In this document: positions 54,038 through 61,965 of the stretch, piece after piece
Layout: every line of letters begins with the position of its first letter
How positions within the stretch are numbered: the first letter of the stretch is position 1
NCBI RefSeq assembly: GCF_006334915.2
Contig: NZ_VDMA02000006.1
Coordinates: forward strand, 186,001 to 250,000
Direction of reading: 5' to 3'
DNA from: Microbispora catharanthi
GTDB taxonomy: Bacteria; Actinomycetota; Actinomycetes; Streptosporangiales; Streptosporangiaceae
DNA length: 64,000 nt
Translations under genes and position numbers: made by a program
Notes under the pieces: generated by a model
What the model saw: only the letters and a program-made list of their open reading frames with translations
The model's database searches: none
Told to the model about the DNA's origin: nothing

Positions 54038-54352
54038 TCAGGCGACGGCGCTGATTCCGGCGCTGGCGGCGCGACGCATACGACGGCGACGCTCGGACGC
54101 GCGCTCGTCCTCGTTGAGGCCGCCCCACGTGCCGTACTTCTCCGGACGGGAGAGCGCGTAGTCGAGGCACTCCGCTCGCACAGGACACTGAGCGCAGATG
54201 GCCTTGGCCTTGCGCTCCCGGATGTCGCGCTCGGGCTGACGCTCGCCGTCAGGACCGAAGAACAGCACCAGGTCCTCTCCCCGGCACGCGGCATCATCCT
54301 GCCAACCCCAGCTGGGGCGCGGGCGGGCGAGCTGCCGACGTACCTGAGACAT
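54038..54352 (-). CDS. WhiB family iron-sulfur transcription factor
   Basis: A 104-residue actinobacterial regulator. The four cluster cysteines are C23, C53, C56 and C62 (AACRGED; AICAQCPVRAEC), followed by the GTWGGL turn (74-79) and a basic C-terminal helix (SERRRRMRRAA) that contacts DNA. WhiB proteins bind sigma A region 4 and respond to redox or nitric oxide. Which WhiB subgroup it belongs to was not resolved. AAAGGTGG lies six bases before the ATG. It converges on the phosphoribosyltransferase gene. Confidence 0.93.
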   Translation of the reverse strand: MSQVRRQLARPRPSWGWQDDAACRGEDLVLFFGPDGERQPERDIRERKAKAICAQCPVRAECLDYALSRPEKYGTWGGLNEDERASERRRRMRRAASAGISAVA

Positions 54353-54450
54353 GAGAAACCACCTTTGGTGAGAGGTATTTCAGTGTTTGTGCCGCATTGG
54401 ACGCTTGTGGCGTCCCTTGTGCCAACGCCGGGATAGGCCGTGGTGTTCCC

Positions 54451-54467
54451 GGCTCCGGGGCGGAGCC
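54451..54467 (-). terminator. Short hairpin after the sucrase/ferredoxin-like gene
   Basis: GGCTCC (54451-54456) and GGAGCC (54462-54467) form a 6-bp stem with a GGGGC loop, directly beyond the stop at 54469 on the minus strand. Weak as a terminator. Confidence 0.35.
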
Positions 54468-54468
54468 C

Positions 54469-55374
54469 TCAGGTCAATACCGGCGTGAGCTCGCTCAGCT
54501 CGGCCAACCTGTAGGTCGGGATTCCGTCGGCGCATGTCAACCCGCACGGTGCGGTGAACACCGTGGGCTCGACCACGACCCGGAATCGCGACGTCCCACG
54601 CTCCGTCGTGCGCCGCACGACGCAGATCGTGGTGTCGTCCACCGACCGGGAGGATTCCACGGCCACCCCGCCGACCGAGATCTCGCCGGTATGCGCCCGG
54701 ACGAAGTGCTCGGCGGCCTGCAGTGGCTCAGGGATACCCGCGCGTCCCCGGAAACGGTCGAGGACGACCTCGCCGTGCCGGTACGCGTTTGCCGCCGCGA
54801 TCGCAGCAGCCTGAGACATGCTGCCGTAGTAAAGCCCGTGTGGCAAGCATACGAGGTTGGCGGCGTATCGATCGCCGCCGACATGTGTGGTTTCCCACAC
54901 TTCGCCGGGCAGGTTCTCGTCGAGGAACCGCGCCAGCGGGAGTCCTAGACGCGCACAGCACGCGTTGTGCCTGCCGTGCGTGCAGACCAGGTACATCGGC
55001 TCGTTCACCAGTATGCAGGACTCCGGAACCACTCCGTGCACGAGAGCGCCCAGGTCAAGATCGTCGGGGCGCCCCACGAAGCCCTCGGCGAGCCACGGAT
55101 CGTCCACCGCGGACGCGGCGACGTAGACGTGCAGGGGGCCCGTGAGGGCCTCGCGGCGGCCGGGCCGGCGGATGAGTTGCGGCCGGATGTCAAGAGCCCT
55201 GGCGCGGGAGATCAGCCGGTGGACGTCATCCGGCAGCCGGCACTCCTCCAACTCCGCGGCCCAGGGCCCCGCATGCTCGACGAGCAGCCAGAACCGGCCC
55301 TTCTTGGTCGCGCTCGCCAGGATCGGCGCCTCCCCCGTGTGGCAGGCGGCGGGGTGCTCGCACCCGTTGGCCAT
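54469..55374 (-). CDS. Sucrase/ferredoxin-like (Apd1-related) protein
   Basis: A 301-residue protein of the sucrase/ferredoxin-like family, relatives of which (yeast Apd1) bind a 2Fe-2S cluster in a thioredoxin-like domain. C131 and C140 in CTHGRHNACC give the C-x8-C half; the second half reads THVGGDRYAAN, with H164 and D168 where yeast proteins have two His. LPHGLYYGSMS is also typical. A near-consensus iron box lies 27 bases upstream of the ATG, so expression should rise when iron is scarce. A role as ferric-siderophore or redox reductase is plausible, not shown. Confidence 0.85.
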   Translation of the reverse strand: MANGCEHPAACHTGEAPILASATKKGRFWLLVEHAGPWAAELEECRLPDDVHRLISRARALDIRPQLIRRPGRREALTGPLHVYVAASAVDDPWLAEGFVGRPDDLDLGALVHGVVPESCILVNEPMYLVCTHGRHNACCARLGLPLARFLDENLPGEVWETTHVGGDRYAANLVCLPHGLYYGSMSQAAAIAAANAYRHGEVVLDRFRGRAGIPEPLQAAEHFVRAHTGEISVGGVAVESSRSVDDTTICVVRRTTERGTSRFRVVVEPTVFTAPCGLTCADGIPTYRLAELSELTPVLT

Positions 55375-55400
55375 CCGGTCCCGTCCTTCACTCGTGTTTC

Positions 55401-55419
55401 TTAGGTAAGACTAACCTTA
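55401..55419. promoter_or_regulatory. Iron box (IdeR/DmdR/DtxR operator)
   Basis: TTAGGTAAGACTAACCTTA matches the DtxR-family consensus palindrome at 16 of 19 positions. It lies 27 bases before the start of the minus-strand sucrase/ferredoxin-like gene, where a bound repressor would block the promoter. Iron-dependent repression is inferred from the site. Confidence 0.85.
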
Positions 55420-55553
55420 ACCAATGGCGTCAGGGGTTGCGGGCGCGGGGTCGTAAATCCACGTTAAATCCACAAATATCCGGAAACTGCCGGTGCGTAC
55501 GGCGGAGGTCGTCCGAGAACAGACAGGGGCGGCGCCGAGGGGACGGGCGCCGA

Positions 55554-57080
55554 TCAGGAGTAGGCCAGGGCGGCCTCGGCGGCGGGGAGGGCCGCCGCGC
55601 GGTCCTCGGGCACCAGCCCGATCCTGGTCCGCCGGTCCAGCAGGTCGCCGGCGTCCAGGGCGCCCTCGTGGCGCACCGCCCACACCAGTTCGGCCCGGGT
55701 GATCCCCAGCGCCACCGGCTCGGCCAGGGCCGGGTCCCCGCGCATCAGGTCGCGCACCGCCCAGGCCTCCGAGCCGTACCTGCGGGCCAGCCGCCCGGGC
55801 GCGCCAGGACGCACCGGCCCGGCCCCGACGAGGGGCAGCCGGGCCGTACGGCTCGCGCGGGCGTGGGGGCAGGCGGCGTCGACGGCGTCCTCGGCCATCC
55901 GCCGATACGTCGTGAGCTTCCCGCCCACGACCGTCACGACGCCGTCCGGCGAGCGCAGCACGGCGTGGCGGCGGGACAGGTCGGCCGTCCGGCCGTCGGC
56001 GGAGTCCGATGCGTCCACCGCGTCGGCCGTGTCTGCCGTGTCCACCAGGGGCCGCAGCCCGGCGAAGGCGCCGGCGACGTCCGCGCGGGACAGCGGCCGG
56101 TCCAGCGCCGTCCCGATGACCTCCAGCAGGAACGCGACGTCGCTCTCGGGGGCCTCGGGGACGTCCGGGACCGGGCCGTCGAGCGGCTTGTCGGTCAGCC
56201 CGGCGTAGACCCGCCCGTCGGCCTGGGGGAGAACCAGCGCGAAGCGGGCGCGCTCGCCGGGGATCGGCACGTGCAGCCCCGCGCGCAGCGCGCCGAGGGC
56301 CCCGGGGCGCAGGACGAGGTGCGTGCCCCGCGAGGGACGCAGCGCCACCGACGGCGTCAGCTCTCCGGCCCACACGCCGGTCGCGTTGATCACCGCACGG
56401 GCCCGGATGTCGAACTCGTCGCCGGTCAGCTCGTCGCGCACCCGGGCGCCGTCCCCGGCGAGGGCCAGCGCCCGGCAGCGGGTGAGGATCCGCGCGCCGT
56501 GGGCGGCGGCCGTACGCGCCAGCGCGACGACCAGGCGGGCGTCGTCCACCACCCGGCCGTCCCAGGACAGCAGCGCCCCGCGCAGGCCTTCCGCGCGCAG
56601 CGACGGGGCGAGCGCGAGCGCCCGGCCGGACGCGAGCCGTGAGGGGCCGGGCAGCAGGCGCCGCGGCGTGCCCGCGGCGGCCCGCAGCGCGTCGCCCAGG
56701 CGGTAGCCGGCCATGAGGGTCGCCGCCCGGGCCCGGGGGACGGCCGGCGTCAGCGGCAGCAGATACGGGTGGGCGGCGACCAGATGGGGCGCCGTGAAGC
56801 GCAGCAGGGCGTCGCGCTCCACCGCGCTCTCCCACGCCACGCCGACCTGCCCGCTCGCGAGGTAGCGCAGCCCGCCGTGGATCAGCTTGGAGCTCCACCG
56901 AGAGGTGCCGAACGCCAGGTCGTGGGCGTCCACGGCGGCCACCGACAGCCCGCGGGAGGCGGCGTCGAGCGCGGCTCCGGCCCCCGTCGCCCCCAGGCCG
57001 ACCACGAGCACGTCCACGACGTCCGTGCCCGCCTCGTTGAGCTCCCACCGGCGCCTGGCCGCGTTCAGTGAGGAGTTCAT
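55554..57080 (-). CDS. glpD: Glycerol-3-phosphate dehydrogenase, FAD-dependent
   Basis: A 508-residue membrane-associated flavoenzyme that oxidises glycerol 3-phosphate to DHAP and passes electrons to quinone. The FAD site is VLVVGLGATGAGAALDAASRG, followed by the family motif FGTSRWSSKLIHGGLRYL, INATGVWAGEL and GGKLTTYRRMAEDA. A C-terminal helical cap is present. The segment near 345-360 is a low-complexity insertion (DTADTADAVDASDSADG). It is divergent from the ADPS-like gene across a 57-base spacer containing an inverted repeat. Confidence 0.94.
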   Translation of the reverse strand: MNSSLNAARRRWELNEAGTDVVDVLVVGLGATGAGAALDAASRGLSVAAVDAHDLAFGTSRWSSKLIHGGLRYLASGQVGVAWESAVERDALLRFTAPHLVAAHPYLLPLTPAVPRARAATLMAGYRLGDALRAAAGTPRRLLPGPSRLASGRALALAPSLRAEGLRGALLSWDGRVVDDARLVVALARTAAAHGARILTRCRALALAGDGARVRDELTGDEFDIRARAVINATGVWAGELTPSVALRPSRGTHLVLRPGALGALRAGLHVPIPGERARFALVLPQADGRVYAGLTDKPLDGPVPDVPEAPESDVAFLLEVIGTALDRPLSRADVAGAFAGLRPLVDTADTADAVDASDSADGRTADLSRRHAVLRSPDGVVTVVGGKLTTYRRMAEDAVDAACPHARASRTARLPLVGAGPVRPGAPGRLARRYGSEAWAVRDLMRGDPALAEPVALGITRAELVWAVRHEGALDAGDLLDRRTRIGLVPEDRAAALPAAEAALAYS

Positions 57081-57101
57081 ATCCCCTCCACTACTTCCGC
57101 A

Positions 57102-57115
57102 TTACTCTTTAGTAA
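57102..57115. promoter_or_regulatory. Inverted repeat between glpD and the ADPS-like gene
   Basis: TTACT-CTTT-AGTAA is a perfect 5-4-5 inverted repeat centred in the 57-base spacer between the two divergent starts. The spacer is AT-rich relative to its flanks. A shared repressor site is likely by position; the regulator is not identified. Confidence 0.4.
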
Positions 57116-57137
57116 CCTACCTGGAGGCGCGACGGCT

Positions 57138-58751
57138 ATGGAAACCCCTCTCACCGCGGCGGAACCCATGCTCTGGTCGGGCTGGGGCGATCCCGCCAAG
57201 GCCGCCGAGCTGCCCGCGCCGGTGCGCGACCTGCTGGCGGAACTCCTCGGCGTCCGGGCGCCCGCCACACCGGCGGCGACGTTCGGCGAGGTGCGGCTGC
57301 CGCCGGTGGCGCTGCCGCCGCCCGTCCTGGCCGCGCTGGCCGCGATCGTGGGGGACGAGCACGTGCGGGCCGACGACGACGCCCGCATCCGGCACACCCG
57401 GGGCAAGTCCACCCCCGACCTGCTGCTCATGCGCGCGGGGGACGCCTCGGACGCGCCCGACGCCGTCGTGCTCCCCGGCTCGCACGACGAGGTGGCCGCC
57501 GTGCTGCGCCTGTGCGCGGAGCAGCGGGTGGCCGTGGTGCCGTTCGGCGGGGGCACCTCGGTGGTCGGCGGCCTCGTGGCGGCGCGGTGTGGCTCCGAGG
57601 GGGGCTTCACGGGCGTGGTCGCGCTCGACCTGGCCCGGCTCAACCGGCTCGTCTCCGTCGACCCCGTCTCCATGATCGCCGAGCTGGAGCCGGGCCTGCG
57701 CGCGCCGCAGGCCGAGCAGCTCCTCGCCGCGCACGGGCTGACGCTCGGGCACTTCCCCCAGTCGTACGAGTACGCGACGCTGGGCGGGTTCGCGGCGGCC
57801 AGGTCCAGCGGGCAGGCCTCGGCCGGGTACGGCAGGTTCGACGACATGGTCGCCGGCATGACCGTCGCGACGCCTCGGGGCACGCTGGAGATCGGCCGAG
57901 CGCCCAGGTCGGCCGCCGGGCCGGACCTGCGTCAGGTGTTCCTGGGCTCCGAGGGCGCCTTCGGGGTGATCACCTCGCTTCGGCTGCGCGTCCGCCGGGC
58001 CCCGGACGTCAGGACGTACGAGGGCTGGCGCTTCGCCACCTTCGCCGAGGGCACGGCCGCCATGCGGCGGCTCGCGCAGCAGGAGGGCCCGCCGCCCACG
58101 GTGCTGAGGCTGTCGGACGAGACCGAGACCATGGTCGGGCTGGCGAAGCCCACCGACCTCGGCGCGGCCGGGCATGACTCCGGCTGCCTGCTGGTGGCGG
58201 GCTTCGAGGGCTCCCCGGGCGACGTGGCCCACCGGCGGGACGGCGCCTCCGCCGTGCTGGTCGAGGCGGGCGGGGTGCACCTCGGGCCGGAGCCGGGGGA
58301 CAAGTGGGCGCAGGGCCGGTTCTCCGCCCCCTACCTGCGCGACTCCCTGCTGGCCGCGGGGGCGACGGTGGAGACGCTGGAGACCGCCTGCTTCTGGTCG
58401 AACCTGCCGCGTCTGTACGACGCCGTACGGCTGGCCCTGCTCGGCGCGCTCGGTTCCCCGCTGATCATGTGCCACATCTCCCACGTCTACGCCACGGGGG
58501 CCTCGCTGTACTTCACGGTGGTGACCGCGCAGACCGGCGACCCGCTCGGCCAGTGGGCGGCCGCCAAGCGCGCGGCGAACGAGGCGATCGTGCAGGCGGG
58601 CGGCACGATCTCGCACCACCATGGCGTGGGCCGCGACCACCGCGAGGCGTTCGCCGCGGAGATCGGCGACCTGGGCGGCGAGATCCTGCGGGGGATCAAG
58701 GAACGGCTCGATCCCGCCGGGATCCTCAACCCGGGTGTGCTGATCCCATGA
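57138..58751 (+). CDS. Alkyldihydroxyacetonephosphate synthase-like FAD oxidase
   Basis: A 537-residue flavoprotein of the vanillyl-alcohol oxidase superfamily closest to alkyl-DHAP synthase, which swaps the acyl chain of acyl-DHAP for an alkyl chain in ether lipid synthesis. The FAD domain has VVPFGGGTSVVGGL, HFPQSYEYATLGGFAAARSSG and LGSEGAFGVITS; the active-site HHHGVG-type motif is TISHHHGVGRDH near the C terminus. Divergence from glpD, which makes DHAP, supports a DHAP-linked role. Other members act on glycolate or lactate, so the substrate remains inferred. Confidence 0.85.
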   Translation: METPLTAAEPMLWSGWGDPAKAAELPAPVRDLLAELLGVRAPATPAATFGEVRLPPVALPPPVLAALAAIVGDEHVRADDDARIRHTRGKSTPDLLLMRAGDASDAPDAVVLPGSHDEVAAVLRLCAEQRVAVVPFGGGTSVVGGLVAARCGSEGGFTGVVALDLARLNRLVSVDPVSMIAELEPGLRAPQAEQLLAAHGLTLGHFPQSYEYATLGGFAAARSSGQASAGYGRFDDMVAGMTVATPRGTLEIGRAPRSAAGPDLRQVFLGSEGAFGVITSLRLRVRRAPDVRTYEGWRFATFAEGTAAMRRLAQQEGPPPTVLRLSDETETMVGLAKPTDLGAAGHDSGCLLVAGFEGSPGDVAHRRDGASAVLVEAGGVHLGPEPGDKWAQGRFSAPYLRDSLLAAGATVETLETACFWSNLPRLYDAVRLALLGALGSPLIMCHISHVYATGASLYFTVVTAQTGDPLGQWAAAKRAANEAIVQAGGTISHHHGVGRDHREAFAAEIGDLGGEILRGIKERLDPAGILNPGVLIP

Positions 58752-58770
58752 AATTGCCAAGATTGTTCCC

Positions 58771-60270
58771 ATGGTCGATGTTGGCGCGGCCGCCGCGCGG
58801 GGGAAGCAGGTCTCGTCACGGGTGTCGCAGGCCGGAGCGGGCTGGGACTGCTCGCAGATCGGCACGTTCGACGCGCTGCGGCCCAACCGGAACTCTTTCA
58901 CCTGGCTGAACCCCGCGACCCTGTGGCGGTCCCGCAACGAGATCCTCGCCCAGCTGTTCGGCGACCCCTCGCCGCAGGTGCGCCGCCGCTGGGTGGCGGC
59001 CCAGCACGACCGCGGCGTGGACGAGGACTTCCGTATCAGGCTCGACCTGGGGGAGGAGTTCTCCTTCCTGGTGCTCGGCGACACCGGCGAGGGCGACGCC
59101 TCGCAGTACGCGGTGGTGCCCGGGCTGCTCAAGCTCGGCGCGGACACCGCGTTCGCCGTCGTCGCGAGCGACGTGATCTACCCGACCGGCTCGGGCAACG
59201 AGTACTGCGACAAGTTCTTCCGGCCCTACAAGGACTATCCGGCCCCGATCTTCGCCGTGCCCGGCAACCACGACTGGTACGACGGGCTCGGCGGCTTCAT
59301 GCGGGTCTTCTGCGACGCGCGCCCCCTGTCCGCGGAGCAGCGAGGGTTCCGGTTGTCTCCCGACGGGCTGCGCGGGCTGCTGTGGAAGAAGCCGGAGACG
59401 ATCGACGAGGACGCCCTCGCCGAGGCCAGGAAGATGCGGCCCAACCCCGGCCCGGCGTTGCCGGGGCCCTACTGGGTGATCGACACCGGCCGCCTGCTGC
59501 TCGTCGGCATCGACACCGGGATCAAGGGCACCCTCGACCGCGAGCAGGGCGAGTGGCTGCGCCGGGTCTCCGCCGACCCCCGGCCCAAGATCCTGATCAC
59601 CGGCAAGCCGATCTACGTCAACAACGCCTACCACCCCTGCGACATCGAGGGCGGCGGCACGGTGGACGACGTGGTCCGCGACCCGGCGCACAACTACGTC
59701 GCGGCCATCGGCGGCGACGTGCACAACTACCAGCGCTACCCGGTGCGGGCGGAGGGGCGGCTCATCCAGTACGTCGTGTCCGGGGGCGGAGGGGCGTTCA
59801 TGCACGCCACCCACACGATTCCCCGGGTGGACGCGGGCGGCGTCCACGAGGACGACTTCAAGTGCTATCCGCTGCGCGGCGACTCGCTGTCCTTCTACAG
59901 CCTGCTCTACAGCAGGAGGCTGCGGCTGCGCGGGCTCTACATCACGCCGGAGGAGGGGCTGGCCCTGATGTCCCGGCAGATCGGCAACACCCCGCCCCGG
60001 CCGACGCCGGGGGCGCCGATCGGCGCGCGGGTGAAGTGGGCGGCCCGGCTGCTCGGCGGCTGGCCGATGCCGTTCCGCCTGCCGGTGGGGCGGGTTTTCC
60101 ACCGGTACATCTCCGAACTGTCCGACTGGGACACCCCGCCCTTCTTCAAGAGCTTCCTCCACATGTCGGTCACGGGGGACACGCTCCGGCTGCGCTGCTT
60201 CGCCGCGACGGGCTGCCTGCCGCAGGAGGAGGAGCCGCCGCTGGAGGACGAGGTCGAGATCCCGCTCTGA
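58771..60270 (+). CDS. Metallophosphoesterase family protein
   Basis: A 499-residue calcineurin-type phosphoesterase. The metal motifs are in order: LVLGDTGEGD, SDVIYP, VPGNHDWYDG and GGDVHNYQRY, the last supplying His ligands. The N-terminal 80 residues and the C terminus (about 400-499) are additional to the core fold and unassigned. No signal peptide is present, so it should be cytosolic. Substrate unknown; purple-acid-phosphatase-like size suggests a phosphomonoester or nucleotide. It begins 19 bases after the ADPS-like gene and is likely co-transcribed; the ribosome-binding site is weak. Confidence 0.85.
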   Translation: MVDVGAAAARGKQVSSRVSQAGAGWDCSQIGTFDALRPNRNSFTWLNPATLWRSRNEILAQLFGDPSPQVRRRWVAAQHDRGVDEDFRIRLDLGEEFSFLVLGDTGEGDASQYAVVPGLLKLGADTAFAVVASDVIYPTGSGNEYCDKFFRPYKDYPAPIFAVPGNHDWYDGLGGFMRVFCDARPLSAEQRGFRLSPDGLRGLLWKKPETIDEDALAEARKMRPNPGPALPGPYWVIDTGRLLLVGIDTGIKGTLDREQGEWLRRVSADPRPKILITGKPIYVNNAYHPCDIEGGGTVDDVVRDPAHNYVAAIGGDVHNYQRYPVRAEGRLIQYVVSGGGGAFMHATHTIPRVDAGGVHEDDFKCYPLRGDSLSFYSLLYSRRLRLRGLYITPEEGLALMSRQIGNTPPRPTPGAPIGARVKWAARLLGGWPMPFRLPVGRVFHRYISELSDWDTPPFFKSFLHMSVTGDTLRLRCFAATGCLPQEEEPPLEDEVEIPL

Positions 60271-60321
60271 TCGGCCGGGCGCGGCCGGGGAAATGTCGGC
60301 GCCGCCTGGCACGCTGGTGGG

Positions 60322-61947
60322 GTGCACGTTGTGGTGGCGGCCGACGCCGAGGGGGGCGGCACCGTGAAGCCCCTCGGCGGGCCGGCGAGCCGGGTCTCCG
60401 ATCTCGCGGCGGCCGTGCGCTCGCTGGAGGGCGCCGAGCGGCCCCGCTGGGTGTGGGCCGACGCGCGCCGCGTCTACCCGGCGCTCCTGTCCGCCGGCGT
60501 GCGGCTGTCGCGCTGCCACGACGTCGCGCTGACCGAGAACCTCCTGCTGGCGGCGGACGGGCGCTACGGAGAGCCCAGACAGGTCCAGGCGGCCTACGCG
60601 CGCCTGCGCGGCCTCCCGGTGCCCGACGACCCGCACGAGGCGTCAGACGCGCACCAGGGGGCCGGGACGCAGGCGAGCCTGTTCGACCCGGCGCCCCCGA
60701 GGCACGGCGTGCCCGAGGCCGACATGGTCGCGGAGGTGTTCGAGGATCAGCGCCGCCGCGTCGCGCGCACGCCCGATCCCGGGCGGTTCCGCCTGCTCGT
60801 CGCCGCCGAGTCGGCCGGCGCGCTCATCGCGGCGGAGATGGGCCACGACGGCATGCCCTGGCGCGAGGACGTCCACGACGCGCTGCTGACCGACCTGCTC
60901 GGGCCCCGCCCCGCCCACGGCATGCGGCCCGCGAAGCTCCAGGCCCTGGCCGACGAGGTGTCGGCCGCCTTCGGCCACCTGGTCAACCCCGACTCCCCGC
61001 AGCAGATCGTCCGGGCGTTCAAGACCGCGGGGATCGAGATCCCGTCCACCCGCTCCCGCGTGCTGAAGACCGTCGACCACCCCGCCGTCGCGCCGCTGCT
61101 GGCGTACAAGGAGCTGGCCCGTCTGTACAGCTTCCACGGCTGGACCTGGGCCGACCAATGGGTCGGCGGCGACCGCTTCAGGCCCGAGTACGTCGTGGGC
61201 GGGGTGGTGAGCGGCCGGTGGGCCACCAGCGGCGGCGGCGCGCTGCAGATCCCCAAGGTCATGCGCAGGGTCGTGGTGGCCGACGACGGCTGGACGCTCG
61301 TGGTCGCCGACGCCGCGCAGCTCGAACCCCGGGTGCTGGCCGCGCTGTCCGGAGACCGGGGGCTCGCGCGGGCGGCCGGGGAGATCGATCTGTACGCCGC
61401 GCTGGCCCAGGCGTTCGGCGGGGTCCGCGAGTCGGCCAAGATCGCCATGCTGTCCGCGATGTACGGCGGGACCAGCGGCGACGCCTCCAAGCTGCTGGCC
61501 GTCATGCGGCAGCGGTTCCCGAAGGCGTACGCGTTCGTGGAGGACGCGGCCCGCGCGGGGGAGGAGGGGCGGCTGGTCCGCTCGTGGCTGGGCCGCACCT
61601 GCCCGCCCCCGTCGGACCGGTGGCGGCGCCTGGTGGCCGGTCCTGAGGGCGCCAGGGCGGCCAGGGACCGGGGGAGGTTCACCCGCAACTTCGTCGTGCA
61701 GGCCACGGCGGCCGAGTGGGCGCTGACGCTCCTCGCCGTGCTGCGCGGGCTGCTGCCGGACCCGGCACGGCTGGTGTTCTTCCAGCACGACGAGGTGATG
61801 GTGCACTGCCCGCTCGACGTGGCGGGCGAGGTCCGCGAGGCCGTCGGCCGCGCGGCGCACGAGGCGACCCGGCTGCTGTTCGGCGACACCTCGGTCCGCT
61901 TCCCGATGGAGGCGGTGGCCGTCGCCTGCTACGCCGACGCCAAGTGA
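60322..61947 (+). CDS. Family A DNA polymerase with 3'-5' exonuclease-like domain
   Basis: A 541-residue protein, shorter than PolA and lacking the 5' nuclease. The polymerase core keeps motif A as VVADAAQLEPRVLA, motif B as VRESAKIAMLSAMYGG and motif C as FFQHDEVMVHC, so metal-binding Asp residues and the template-contact Lys are present. The N-terminal exonuclease-like domain is short: an Asp-x-Glu (ADAEGG) and HDVALTENLL can be seen, but the full DEDD set is not. This matches the actinobacterial 'bifunctional 3'-5' exonuclease/DNA polymerase' group of unknown role, distinct from the housekeeping PolA. GTG start. Confidence 0.88.
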   Translation: MHVVVAADAEGGGTVKPLGGPASRVSDLAAAVRSLEGAERPRWVWADARRVYPALLSAGVRLSRCHDVALTENLLLAADGRYGEPRQVQAAYARLRGLPVPDDPHEASDAHQGAGTQASLFDPAPPRHGVPEADMVAEVFEDQRRRVARTPDPGRFRLLVAAESAGALIAAEMGHDGMPWREDVHDALLTDLLGPRPAHGMRPAKLQALADEVSAAFGHLVNPDSPQQIVRAFKTAGIEIPSTRSRVLKTVDHPAVAPLLAYKELARLYSFHGWTWADQWVGGDRFRPEYVVGGVVSGRWATSGGGALQIPKVMRRVVVADDGWTLVVADAAQLEPRVLAALSGDRGLARAAGEIDLYAALAQAFGGVRESAKIAMLSAMYGGTSGDASKLLAVMRQRFPKAYAFVEDAARAGEEGRLVRSWLGRTCPPPSDRWRRLVAGPEGARAARDRGRFTRNFVVQATAAEWALTLLAVLRGLLPDPARLVFFQHDEVMVHCPLDVAGEVREAVGRAAHEATRLLFGDTSVRFPMEAVAVACYADAK

Positions 61948-61965
61948 CCGCGGGACACCTCCGGC

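Noticed and set aside
55454..55473. TAAATCCAC direct repeat upstream of the sucrase/ferredoxin-like gene
   Set aside because: Two short copies in an AT-rich promoter area; the iron box explains the regulation better.
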